A stretch of 64,000 bases of DNA from an uncultured Prochlorococcus sp. (GCA_902574425.1 CACGNA010000001.1:1-64000), one strand, 5' to 3'; positions 52,759 to 61,350 are shown, counted from the first letter of the stretch. Numbers and translations are program-made. The notes: a model not told the origin generated them from the letters alone.

Positions 52759-55164
52759 TTAACCTTTACTCTTAAAGTGATTGCTTATGTAGTTAATTAG
52801 TTTTTCTCCTTCAAGTTTATCGGTGGCAGGATTTGTTCGAACATAAAAATCTTTAGCATCGATAAAACATGCTGATTTTGATTGTTTACATTCAATCATA
52901 AGGACTTCTTTATTATCAATATTCACAATCTCAGAGTTAATAAAAGGATAAAATTGTTCGCCAATTTTATTTCTAATTTGATTCTTAAAATACAATAAAA
53001 ATTTATCTTTTTTATTTTGTTTTAATTTCAAATCTTTCTCTAGACCAATAATATTGCCTTCATCACTGACTCCAATTAAAAGATGTCCTCCATTACTATT
53101 TAAAAAGGCAGCAATAGTTTTTAAACACGCAAGTTCAATAATCTTTTTATCAACCTCTCCTTTCATGCAGACACTAAAAGTAGACTTAAACTCCAACGTT
53201 CCAGATTCGCCCTTTTGAATAAGATTTATTATTTTTTCTGCATTTGTTAGACCTCCAACTGCTTCAAGCATTCCATCAATTTGTTCAAGAACATTACTTG
53301 TACTAATTGGACTTACAGCATAGTTATTTTCTAATTCTTCTATTTTTACCTTCAAATTATTTAAGCGTTCACTAGTCTTAATTATCTTTTTTTGATCTGA
53401 AATAAATGGTACAGGAATGACCATTTCATCTAAAAAACCTTCCCATCTTATTTCCCTAACAACATTGTAATTACATAGATTTGCAAGCATCAATTTACCA
53501 AGTTTAGATCTAAGGAATACTGATAGATACTTGTTGATAATCTTTTCTGGTTTTAAGACAAGTTGAAATGCGAATTGATGAGATACTTCTAAGTCTTTTA
53601 AGTGAACAACAGAATTTTTTGTGGGAATTCTTGGCACATATATTGCATTATCCTTATCTTCGAAATGTCCTCCGCGCATACAAAAATTCCTTTCAAGAAT
53701 CAATTCATTCAATGCAATACTCTTGTAGTTTTCGTATTGCCCAAGTAAACGTTTAATTTGTTTAGTTTCTGGAGATGCGTTTACATATCTTTTAACGCTT
53801 AGGTTGAAATTATTTTTTTCTAAAGAATCGATTGTGATAATCGATGAATAAAATTCTTTTTCTTCAAAGTTTTCAAAACTATTTAAGATTAATGTTATGT
53901 CCTCTTCTCTTAGGTGGTTTTTATATTTACCTTTTTCATATCCCTGACTTCCATCAATAAAAAGCACTTTGCCTTTCCTTTCATTACTTTTTTTCTTATT
54001 AATAATCAAAATTGATGCAGGAATTCCTGTCCAATCAAATAAACCTTGCGGTAATGCAATTACTGCTTCAATTAAATCTCTCTTTAGAATTCCTTTTCTA
54101 ATTTCCCCTTCAGAAGCACCTCTAAAAAGAATTCCATTTGGAACAAGCACTCCCATGATTCCTGTTTCATTTAAAGATGCAATCATGTGTTGGACAAACG
54201 CAAAGTCGCCAGAACCTTTAGGTGGTATACCAAATTTGTATCTTCCAAAAATATCGTTTTGGGCAATATCGCGACCCCAATTCCCCAAGGAAAAAGGTGG
54301 ATTAGCAATTACTCTATCAAATTGTTTAATTAGACCATTTTCTAGATGTTGAGGATTTATTAATGTATCCCCTTTTTTGATATTTGCTTCATTAACACCA
54401 TGAAATAACATGTTTAATTTGCACATTGTCCATGTACTTTGATTAAGTTCCTGCCCGGCAATCAAAAGTTTATCTGGATCTTCCCCATTTATTTTTAAAT
54501 AATTTCTTGCTGCAGTAAACATTCCACCTGATCCGCATACCGGGTCATATATTTCCATTCCCTCTTTTGGTTTTATTAATTTTATGAGTAATTCAACTAT
54601 CTTTTTAGGAGTATAAAATTCTCCTCCTCTTTTACCTGCAGATTTAACAAACATTTGAATAAGGTATTCGTATGCAGTTCCTAATAAATCAGATTTATCA
54701 AAATCTGATTTCCTTAATCTCAAAATAGAGAAATGAGAAATTAGTTCCCTTAGTTTGAAATCATTTAGTTTATCTTTGATATTAAAATCAATGGATGTAA
54801 GAACCTCATCAAGATTTGGATTATATTGTTCGATTGATTCGTTTGCTTTGTTTAATTTAATCCCAATATCTTGCTTCAAATCTTTTAAATTATTCCATTG
54901 TGCATTTTCAGGAATATAAAAATTATTTTTATAATGATCTGGGTTATTTGCTAATTTTTTTGCTTCGGTTAAGGTTTTATTATTTTCAGTAAAAGACTGA
55001 ATAATTTTTTCCTTTTCTTCATCAAAAGAATCAGAAAGGTGTTTTAAGAAAAAGATGCCAAATATATAATCCTTAAATTCAGAGGCATCTAAAGTACCTC
55101 TGAGAATTTCAGCACTTTCCCAGAGAAATGTTTGAAGTTGTGATAAAGAATGTTTTTTTTCTAT
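52759..55164 (-). CDS. HsdM-HsdS-AlbA_2 fusion, adenine-N6 methylase with damaged start
   Basis: The best-supported reading frame is 801 codons. The N-terminal HsdM_N domain (FLWESAEILRGTLDASEFKD, IFFLKHLSDSFDEE) lies in frame upstream of position 54879 but has no ATG, GTG or TTG; the natural start position (codon at 55164) is ATA followed by GAAAAAAAACAT, so a single G-to-A change of ATG is the simplest explanation. Without it, TTG at 54879 would give a 706-residue protein lacking HsdM_N. Numbered from that TTG, the methylase motifs are DPVCGSGG (112-119) and NPPF (193-196), a single specificity (TRD)-like region spans about 375-530, and an AlbA_2 (Schlafen-like) domain starting GESGTLEFKSTF spans about 557-700. 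No hsdR is present in the window. Confidence 0.8.
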   Translation of the reverse strand: MEKKHSLSQLQTFLWESAEILRGTLDASEFKDYIFGIFFLKHLSDSFDEEKEKIIQSFTENNKTLTEAKKLANNPDHYKNNFYIPENAQWNNLKDLKQDIGIKLNKANESIEQYNPNLDEVLTSIDFNIKDKLNDFKLRELISHFSILRLRKSDFDKSDLLGTAYEYLIQMFVKSAGKRGGEFYTPKKIVELLIKLIKPKEGMEIYDPVCGSGGMFTAARNYLKINGEDPDKLLIAGQELNQSTWTMCKLNMLFHGVNEANIKKGDTLINPQHLENGLIKQFDRVIANPPFSLGNWGRDIAQNDIFGRYKFGIPPKGSGDFAFVQHMIASLNETGIMGVLVPNGILFRGASEGEIRKGILKRDLIEAVIALPQGLFDWTGIPASILIINKKKSNERKGKVLFIDGSQGYEKGKYKNHLREEDITLILNSFENFEEKEFYSSIITIDSLEKNNFNLSVKRYVNASPETKQIKRLLGQYENYKSIALNELILERNFCMRGGHFEDKDNAIYVPRIPTKNSVVHLKDLEVSHQFAFQLVLKPEKIINKYLSVFLRSKLGKLMLANLCNYNVVREIRWEGFLDEMVIPVPFISDQKKIIKTSERLNNLKVKIEELENNYAVSPISTSNVLEQIDGMLEAVGGLTNAEKIINLIQKGESGTLEFKSTFSVCMKGEVDKKIIELACLKTIAAFLNSNGGHLLIGVSDEGNIIGLEKDLKLKQNKKDKFLLYFKNQIRNKIGEQFYPFINSEIVNIDNKEVLMIECKQSKSACFIDAKDFYVRTNPATDKLEGEKLINYISNHFKSKG

Positions 55165-55307
55165 AATTTTTGGGAATTTCTAAGATTAATTTAGACAAAT
55201 ATTTTTTGATTTACATTTCACATTATTTTTTCGTGATATTCTTTACATTCCTTTGGCAGAAGTTTTGATTAGATATGAACAAATACTGGGTATAATTATG
55301 GAAAATA

Positions 55308-55613
55308 ATGACGAAAAATTCTCCTCCTAAAATTGATGACACCTGGTACTTTCGTGGAAAGTTAATGGAGGATTGCTATCCCTTATTTGATGGAGAATAT
55401 AGATGGCATAAAATTCAAAACTGTCCAAAATGCAAAGCAAAAAATTCTATCAAACCTTGTATTTGGGGCATGCCTAGTGCAGAAGATGGGCGCTCTGGGA
55501 AATATGCAATTATGGGATGCTCTTTAGAAATACCTTCAGCAAAATGGGCATGTGTGAAATGTGACTATAGAATTTATTACCCACCTGATTGCTTGGAAAG
55601 AGATCCAGATTAA
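55308..55613 (+). CDS. Zinc-ribbon protein
   Basis: A 101-residue protein with two knuckles: CPKCKAKN near residue 40 and CVKCDYR near residue 82, plus a middle segment PCIWGMPSAEDGRSGKYAIM GCSLE. The order CPxC, IxxGxPS, GC, W-x-C-x-x-C resembles a widespread family of small zinc-ribbon proteins of unknown role. Stands between the methylase fusion and the second copy of the duplicated gene pair. Confidence 0.7.
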   Translation: MTKNSPPKIDDTWYFRGKLMEDCYPLFDGEYRWHKIQNCPKCKAKNSIKPCIWGMPSAEDGRSGKYAIMGCSLEIPSAKWACVKCDYRIYYPPDCLERDPD

Positions 55614-55643
55614 AATTATATCTAAAGTAAACGCATTAAAAAA

Positions 55644-55835
55644 ATGAAGAATGGTAATAAATGGGATGACAAATCTTGGCAGAAAGAGTTCTTGAACATG
55701 AAGTCACATTCTCCTTCAGACGCAAAACTCCTAATGGGAGGTGTAAAAGGATTGAAAGATGCTTGGCGTTTAGGTGTTCTGCATGTTGACTACGAAAGAC
55801 TGAAGAAAAGACAAGAGGAGCAGCAGCAGCAATGA
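55644..55835 (+). CDS. Small conserved protein, duplicated pair 2, first gene
   Basis: A 63-residue paralogue of 52177-52362 (KWDDKSWQKEFLNMKSHSPS shared almost exactly). It begins two codons differently (MKNGNKWDD). Stop and next start overlap as in pair 1. Nucleotide similarity extends beyond the stop codon into the following repeat, so a whole segment was duplicated. Confidence 0.75.
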   Translation: MKNGNKWDDKSWQKEFLNMKSHSPSDAKLLMGGVKGLKDAWRLGVLHVDYERLKKRQEEQQQQ

Positions 55836-56062
55836 AAGAAAAAATAAACTGGCAAAAAGAATTAATAGAGAGCGGAAAATTCAACGATAAATTTTCAAAG
55901 AATTTATTAGAAAATGGAGCAAGGAATTTCATGCAAGGAATATATCTTGGATATATGTATTCAAGGTGGAGAAAAATTAGAGGATTGGATAAAGATAACC
56001 CCATAGAAAACAAAGGTCAAATGCAATCATCTTTTAAAGATTTTGAGAAGAAAATCAAATGA
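55832..56062 (+). CDS. Small conserved protein, duplicated pair 2, second gene
   Basis: A 76-residue paralogue of 52359-52589 (MKEKINWQKELIESGKFNDK…). Differences are conservative and include several synonymous changes, so both copies seem under purifying selection. It is followed by repeat R2. Confidence 0.75.
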   Translation: MKEKINWQKELIESGKFNDKFSKNLLENGARNFMQGIYLGYMYSRWRKIRGLDKDNPIENKGQMQSSFKDFEKKIK

Positions 56063-56120
56063 AGATGATATCTATTTCCCTCCAGAAGAGTCAGAACCAC
56101 CTCATTATTAACAAAGGATC

Positions 56121-56211
56121 TTGAGGAATCCACCAACACATAATTCGTGCATCAAATATCCACCAACACATCCACCAACACCAAAAACTTGCAGATATTG
56201 GACGAAATTGG
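56121..56211 (+). repeat. Island repeat R2 (TCCACCAACAC units)
   Basis: Close copy of R1: TTGAGGAATCCACCAACAC, CATCAAATATCCACCAACAC, ATCCACCAACACCAAAAACT and AGATATTGGACGA in the same order. It lies just downstream of gene pair 2 and just before the stop of the minus-strand gene at 56224. Confidence 0.85.
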
Positions 56212-56223
56212 ACTATTAAAACA

Positions 56224-57063
56224 CTAAATTTTATCAAGTGTTCTTTTACCTTTCACTATTAAACTTGTTGCAAGTCCAACTGCGGTAAAAAAGTTTATCC
56301 CTGGGATAGTCAAAGCAACGGCAATCATTGAGAACTTAACAATTTTTTTTCCTGTTATTAATGCAGATGTTTTTAAAAATTCATCTCTTTTGATTTCACC
56401 ATTCATCCATTTTTTAATTAAAAAAACCAAAGATATAGCAAGACTTATTGTTCCAATATTTCCAATTAAAGGAGTAAGAGACTCTTCATCAGCATCCTTT
56501 ACTTTATCTAAAAAATCCTCAACTTTTACCTCTAATTCATCATTACTAATTCCTACACCATCTAACCCTAATTCCTCAGCAACCTCATCAGTGACTACAA
56601 TATTATCGCCATGTTCATCCATCCAACTTTTAACATAAGATGCACTATCAGTTGCCTTAAGTTGAATTTCTTCTATATCCCCTGTTTGTTCATCAATTAA
56701 TTGAACATCATATGTTGGATAATTTGTTTGCTCAAACTGATAAGCAAATATTGAATCGCCATCATTGTTCTCTATCTCAACAAATTCAAGTTCAAATAAA
56801 ATACCTTTTACATTATTAACCAAACCTGGAATCTGATCATCATCATAGGAATTTAAAATTTCCCCTATCTCCTCTAATGAAGCATTCTCGAACTTCTTTG
56901 CAGATCTTCTTAATGCAGCAAGAACTATAGACTCATCAGAAGTAAGATTTCTCTCAGAACCTTTTGATGCAATAGAGATTAAAGAAGTAAGAATAGCAAC
57001 TTCATCAAAGTTATTCCTGACAAAATTTGTCAAACTCCTAATTTTTTCTTTAAATTTATTCAC
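56224..57063 (-). CDS. Nuclease-like membrane protein with PD-(D/Q)xK-type core
   Basis: A 279-residue protein of unknown function. The middle region has the pattern of a PD-(D/E)xK nuclease: a helix with Glu91 (GILFELEFVEIE), Asp119 in PTYDVQLID and Gln134-x-Lys136 in EEIQLKAT, the QxK variant being common in this fold. The C-terminal third has one to two predicted membrane segments (ISLAISLVFLI, GINFFTAVGLATSLIV). It lies 31 bases downstream of the DUF697-like gene, so the two are probably co-expressed. Confidence 0.55.
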   Translation of the reverse strand: MNKFKEKIRSLTNFVRNNFDEVAILTSLISIASKGSERNLTSDESIVLAALRRSAKKFENASLEEIGEILNSYDDDQIPGLVNNVKGILFELEFVEIENNDGDSIFAYQFEQTNYPTYDVQLIDEQTGDIEEIQLKATDSASYVKSWMDEHGDNIVVTDEVAEELGLDGVGISNDELEVKVEDFLDKVKDADEESLTPLIGNIGTISLAISLVFLIKKWMNGEIKRDEFLKTSALITGKKIVKFSMIAVALTIPGINFFTAVGLATSLIVKGKRTLDKI

Positions 57064-57094
57064 TTTAATAAGTTAGTAAATTAATGATTTTTAA

Positions 57095-57640
57095 TCATTT
57101 AATTTCAATCTCATCCCCTTTTTTATACTTATCTTGACCTTTTGTTTTGTATACTTTCCACATTTCTCTAATTTGATCTTTGGAAAGTTTTGATTGTCCT
57201 TTTGCACGCCTTTTATAAATTAATTCCGAAAGAACATTTCCAATAGCATAGGTGCATCCATAAACCATTGGTATAGTGGTTACTGCACCAAAATATGGCA
57301 GAAAAGTTTTATAAGATTGAGTCACAAAGAACATTGCACCTAATCCCATAAATCCAATTTTACTAATATCTTTTAATACTGAACCAACAGATGCTTCTTT
57401 GACAGGAACTCCCCAGATTGCTGCTAATCTTTCTCCCATTAATACTTGTAAAGGAGTCAATATAAAGATATCCATGAATGGGATTGGTTGTATCGCGACT
57501 CCAGCACAAACTCCCGAAAATAAATTAATTATTCTTTGTGCTTTTTCTTCCTGAGAAAGATCATCTCTTTTTTCAATTTCAACCAAATTTTCTTTCAAAA
57601 ATTTTTTTGCTTTTTCAATTCTGGAATCAGTAGAACTCAT
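57095..57640 (-). CDS. DUF697-like membrane protein
   Basis: A 181-residue protein with the DUF697 pattern: GVAIQPIPFMDIFILTPLQV then LMGERLAAIWGVPV, GFMGLGAMFF and YGCTYAIGNVL. In other bacteria DUF697 domains sit at the C-terminus of GTPase-like proteins; here no GTPase domain precedes it. It is paired with the nuclease-like gene downstream. A membrane-sensor/effector pair is an inference only. Confidence 0.7.
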   Translation of the reverse strand: MSSTDSRIEKAKKFLKENLVEIEKRDDLSQEEKAQRIINLFSGVCAGVAIQPIPFMDIFILTPLQVLMGERLAAIWGVPVKEASVGSVLKDISKIGFMGLGAMFFVTQSYKTFLPYFGAVTTIPMVYGCTYAIGNVLSELIYKRRAKGQSKLSKDQIREMWKVYKTKGQDKYKKGDEIEIK

Positions 57641-57771
57641 TTAAAAAACTTTTTTTTATAATATTTTAATTAATTTGATAAATCTTAAATTATGTAGAAT
57701 TCTTTATTTTTAAAACTAATTTCCTAAAAAATTTTTTTAATATTCGAATCAAATAATTTATATATTATTCT

Positions 57772-58716
57772 TCAATTTTCTTGATGAATTTTCGCCCAGG
57801 TTTCAAAAAATAATAATGCATATAATATTCCAAGGAATTTCTTTCTAGTCTTATTTTTATTTTTTGGATGACTTAACGCATTACGGCAATTCATCATTAT
57901 CGACAAAGATTGATATAGATCTACCGTTCCTTCACGATCATTGAAATAATATCCTTCTCTTCTAGCATCATCAACACATCTGTTATAACTTTTGCTTTTA
58001 TTATTTGCATCAATATTCTTTAATGTTCCATATACTATTTCATGATTTTCTAAAACAAAATCTGTTAACTGATTTATATTAAAACTTTCTAATAAAGATT
58101 GCATTTTGGGATTATCTTTTAGCATTGGTCCGTCAGATATTATTTGACGAAAATATTTATTCATCACATCATCAATCTTTTCATTTTGATAATTCTCATT
58201 TCCCTTTGATTTTTTCTCAAGCATCAATATATTATTTTTATTTTTGTTTTCCAATAGAGAATCCAATTTCTCAGATTGACTAGATAATGAGTTCTTAAGA
58301 AAATTAATAGACTCGCTAAATTCATCTAATTTTTCTTGAATAAGTAAGGATTTATTATCAGAAACAGAGGAAGTAGCATTTAGTTCTTGTTTTGGTTGTC
58401 TTCTAAAATCTTGCCAGAGTTCTTTTATTTGATCATCCGTAAGATTTGACTCCTTATTTGAACTATTTACATTTACCTTGGTTTCATGTTGTGGTTCAGT
58501 GATTTTGAAAATTTTTGCTTTTGGTTTCAACTTTGCTACTAATTCTTTATAAACAGATATTTTTTTCGGAAAAACCCATTTTCTTATTTCACCATTCCAT
58601 TGCCTAAATTGAATATCTTTTGCAATTTGTCTTTCTTCTGGATGAATTTTTAAATAATAGAATTTAAGGTCCTCGGTAATCTCAGGAGGGAAATAAGGAG
58701 TTCTATAGTCAGTCAA
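57772..58716 (-). CDS. HARP-like domain and HEPN-type RNase protein
   Basis: A 314-residue two-domain protein. Residues about 7-65 (YFPPEITEDLKFYYLKIHPE…RQWNGEIRKWVFPK) resemble the HARP-type domain (a DxxxxxxxK pattern then W-x-x-x-x-K-x-W-x-F-P). The C-terminal part is helical and carries RNALSH (Arg278…His283), the RxxxxH motif of HEPN ribonucleases, with the usual Asn after Arg. A Lys/Asn/Ser-rich linker joins them. HEPN RNases are frequent effectors in abortive-infection and toxin systems, so a defence role is inferred. Confidence 0.6.
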   Translation of the reverse strand: MTDYRTPYFPPEITEDLKFYYLKIHPEERQIAKDIQFRQWNGEIRKWVFPKKISVYKELVAKLKPKAKIFKITEPQHETKVNVNSSNKESNLTDDQIKELWQDFRRQPKQELNATSSVSDNKSLLIQEKLDEFSESINFLKNSLSSQSEKLDSLLENKNKNNILMLEKKSKGNENYQNEKIDDVMNKYFRQIISDGPMLKDNPKMQSLLESFNINQLTDFVLENHEIVYGTLKNIDANNKSKSYNRCVDDARREGYYFNDREGTVDLYQSLSIMMNCRNALSHPKNKNKTRKKFLGILYALLFFETWAKIHQEN

Positions 58717-58814
58717 AACGCTGAGATTTACTTATCATAAAGACTAATAAATTTTTCAATACAAAACAAATATTTTCAACTTTCAATAATTTCTTGTAAT
58801 TAAGTTTTAATGTC

Positions 58815-58922
58815 ATATCCACCAACACATACTTCGTGCATCAAATATCCACCAACACATCAAAAAATATCCACCAACACATCCACCAACACAATCAGGC
58901 ATACACTGGTAAATATTGGACT
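58815..58922 (+). repeat. Island repeat R3 (TCCACCAACAC units) next to tRNA-Ser
   Basis: Four TCCACCAACAC units with an inserted CAAAAAATA spacer, then AATATTGGACTT. Similar in content to R1 and R2 but with an extra unit. It lies about 80 bases from the 3' end of tRNA-Ser. Confidence 0.8.
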
Positions 58923-59003
58923 TTATAGGACAAGCAACTTCTTTAAAAACCTATTTTGACTACATTATTGCCCACATAGCACTTTACAGAAAGATTATTA
59001 AAC

Positions 59004-59087
59004 GGAGAGGGTGGGATTCGAACCCACGAATAGTTACCTATTAAACGATTTCGAATCGTTCGCTTTCGACCACTCAGCCACCTCTCC
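59004..59087 (-). tRNA. tRNA-Ser (anticodon CGA)
   Basis: An 84-base class II tRNA on the minus strand: acceptor GGAGAGG pairs with CCTCTCC, D-arm GTGGCTGAGTGGTCGAAAGC, anticodon loop TTCGAAA with CGA at the centre, a long variable arm and T-loop GGTTCGAATCC. It decodes UCG. Its 3' end faces the accessory block at 52-58.9 kb, a common integration geometry. Confidence 0.95.
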
Positions 59088-59151
59088 AAGTTTTATTAAT
59101 TATCTACAAAATTGGATGAAAAAGTTAAGGTCTATTTATTTATCTTAATTA

Positions 59152-60174
59152 TTAATTCCAACCTGCATCTTTCATCAATTTTATTGCAAGAGAGTTATTA
59201 ACCCCAAGATCGTATACTGTAACCTTGTCAGGAGTAAATTCTCCAAAATCTTTGACAATAGGGTTTTGATTAACCTCTTTTAATGGATGTTCAAAAGTAG
59301 GCTCAGCTAATCCTTTACTGCCTCCTGGAGATGCTAAATATTCAAGTAGCTTAATAGCTTCAGCTTTATTAGAGGCATATTTAGCAACGCCACCAGCGCT
59401 AATATTTACATGAGCAGGACTAGGTGTAAGTACTACTGTTTTTTTTGCATATAAAGCATCTCTTCTTCCATTAATCCCTGCCAACATCCTTGCTGCATAA
59501 TAATGATTAACTATCCCTATTCCGCACTTTTTCTTAGAAACTGCTCTTATTATTGAAATATCTCCTGGGAAGAAAGGTTGAGAAACATTAGATATCATCG
59601 CATTAAGCCAAGTTTTTGTTGCCTCTTGACCTTTATTAACAATTTGATTAGCTACCAATGATTGATTATATGGACTTTTTCTGTTCCTTAAGCATACTTT
59701 ACCTTTCAAGGATGGATCAGCTAGATCTGTAAAATCATTTATCTTACTCACATCTACAACTTTTGGATTAGCGACCATAACTCTTACTCTTCTAGTTAAT
59801 GCATACCATTTCTTATCCTTATCTTTCAAACCATATGGCACATCATTTTCTAAGGATGGAGATTCAATACTCTGAAGTAATCCAGCTTTTGCAGCATTCG
59901 TGATTCTTGCAGCATCAACTAGCAATATTAAATCTGCTTGGGAATTCTTTCCCTCCCTTTTCAATCTTTCAATTAAAGAAATTCCTGCAGCTTCAATTAA
60001 CCTAACTTTAATTCCCGTTTCTTCTGCAAATTTTTTGTATACAGCTCTATCAGTGTTGTAGTGTCTACCCGAATAAACTTTTACTTCTTTTTGTGTTGAA
60101 TTAGATGGTGAATTAACATTTAATAAAAATGTCAAGGTTAGTGCTGAGTAAAAAATTTTTTTTAGTTTTTGCAC
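59152..60174 (-). CDS. futA: Fe(III) ABC transporter substrate-binding protein
   Basis: A 340-residue periplasmic binding protein of the FutA/IdiA family with a signal peptide (about residues 1-24). VKVYSGRHYNTD (His-Tyr) and GIVNHYYAARM (Tyr-Tyr) supply the ligands that bind ferric iron in this family. It captures iron in the periplasm for FutBC import; the permease and ATPase are not in this window. Divergent from the 2OG dioxygenase gene, with 96 bases between, but no clear Fur box was seen. Confidence 0.93.
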   Translation of the reverse strand: MQKLKKIFYSALTLTFLLNVNSPSNSTQKEVKVYSGRHYNTDRAVYKKFAEETGIKVRLIEAAGISLIERLKREGKNSQADLILLVDAARITNAAKAGLLQSIESPSLENDVPYGLKDKDKKWYALTRRVRVMVANPKVVDVSKINDFTDLADPSLKGKVCLRNRKSPYNQSLVANQIVNKGQEATKTWLNAMISNVSQPFFPGDISIIRAVSKKKCGIGIVNHYYAARMLAGINGRRDALYAKKTVVLTPSPAHVNISAGGVAKYASNKAEAIKLLEYLASPGGSKGLAEPTFEHPLKEVNQNPIVKDFGEFTPDKVTVYDLGVNNSLAIKLMKDAGWN

Positions 60175-60270
60175 TTTTTAAAATCAGTATCTATGGTTAC
60201 TTTATACCCATCAAAAGTGTTCGAGCTTTAAAAGCGATCTTCTATACATAAAGATGTATCATTTTTTATA

Positions 60271-60942
60271 TTGAATATGAATTATTTAACTCATCAGTTA
60301 CTAAATGCTGAAGAAATAAATTTTATAAAAGAAAAATTAGGTCAAGAAATTGAAGGTTGGGAGGATGGTAAAAATACTGCAGGAAGCCATGCTTCTAAAG
60401 TAAAAAACAATTTGCAACTAAATAGAAAATCAGATATCTCTAAAGAATTATCATTGCTAATTAAAAAAAAGATCTTAGATGATAATTTAATCAAAAGTTT
60501 TACTTTACCAAAACATATTCATGGAATTATGTTCACAAAATCCTTGGAAGGGATGAGCTATGGACGTCATATCGATAATGCATATATGTCATCAGGAAGA
60601 GCTGATTTATCATTCACAATTTTTATTTCAGAAAAAAAACAATATGAAGGTGGTGAACTATTGATTGAGAATATGACTTCAGAAAGCAAATTTAAACTTA
60701 ATAGAGGTGAAATTATAATTTATCCAAGCACAAATCTTCATTCCGTTAACAGTGTTCTCAATGGAGAAAGAATAGTATGCGTTGGATGGATCGAAAGTTA
60801 TGTAAAAAGTATTGAGGAGAGAGAATATTTATTTGATTTAGACGCAGGTGCTAGGAGTTTACTGGCAAAGCATGGTAGATCTGACGAACTTGATCTTATT
60901 TTTAAATCCTATTCAAATCTCTTAAGAGTCTTGGGTGATTAA
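60271..60942 (+). CDS. Fe(II)/2-oxoglutarate dioxygenase, PKHD-type (PiuC-like)
   Basis: A 223-residue protein with the jelly-roll metal motif MSYGRHIDNAY (His, Asp) then LIIYPSTNLHSVN (distal His) and VGWIESYV with the 2OG-binding region. PiuC-type proteins are often iron-regulated and located near iron uptake genes, as here next to futA. Substrate unknown. Confidence 0.88.
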   Translation: MNMNYLTHQLLNAEEINFIKEKLGQEIEGWEDGKNTAGSHASKVKNNLQLNRKSDISKELSLLIKKKILDDNLIKSFTLPKHIHGIMFTKSLEGMSYGRHIDNAYMSSGRADLSFTIFISEKKQYEGGELLIENMTSESKFKLNRGEIIIYPSTNLHSVNSVLNGERIVCVGWIESYVKSIEEREYLFDLDAGARSLLAKHGRSDELDLIFKSYSNLLRVLGD

Positions 60943-61016
60943 ATAAGGATCATTTTATACAACAAAAAGAATATAAATTCGAAAAAGGTTAGTATATTAG
61001 AAAAGCGAATTATCTA

Positions 61017-61256
61017 ATGCCAAGAAAAAGTTCAATTGCCATTTTTATTGCAGCGACAAGCGCACTAGCTATTTCAACAGTAGACACTAACTCAGTTAAA
61101 TCAGGTGAAAATGATTTAGGAGGCTTAAAAGAATGGAATACTGATATGCCTTTAGATGGAGAATATAAACTGGATGCAGATGCCCAAAGGATCGCTGACG
61201 AGGCGGCAAAATCAAGTACTTGTATTCCTATTGGAGAAGGGGAAAATTGTTGGTAA
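61017..61256 (+). CDS. Small secreted hypothetical protein
   Basis: A 79-residue protein with an N-terminal hydrophobic signal (IAIFIAATSALAISTV), an acidic mature part (DADAQRIADEAAKSSTC) and a closing Cys pair (CIPIGEGENCW). Followed by a strong terminator. No family recognised. Confidence 0.65.
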   Translation: MPRKSSIAIFIAATSALAISTVDTNSVKSGENDLGGLKEWNTDMPLDGEYKLDADAQRIADEAAKSSTCIPIGEGENCW

Positions 61257-61308
61257 TTTTTTCAATTTAAGAAATTATTGATCAACTTAATAAACTTAAT
61301 AAGCAAAT

Positions 61309-61340
61309 AAAAACGCCCTTAATTGGGCGTTTTTATTTTT
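61309..61340. terminator. Intrinsic terminator between the small secreted gene and som
   Basis: AAAAACGCCC (61309-61318), TTAATT loop, GGGCGTTTTT (61325-61334), followed by ATTTTT. A perfect ten-base stem, usable from both sides. Confidence 0.9.
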
Positions 61341-61350
61341 TAAAATCAGA

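Noticed and set aside
52650-58922. TCCACCAACAC repeats as a CRISPR array
   Set aside because: Units are about 11 bases, irregularly spaced, without uniform spacers, and there are no cas genes.
52000-59087. Search for a duplicated tRNA-Ser 3' end at the far side of the island (attL/attR)
   Set aside because: No convincing copy of the tRNA 3' sequence was seen near 50-52 kb.
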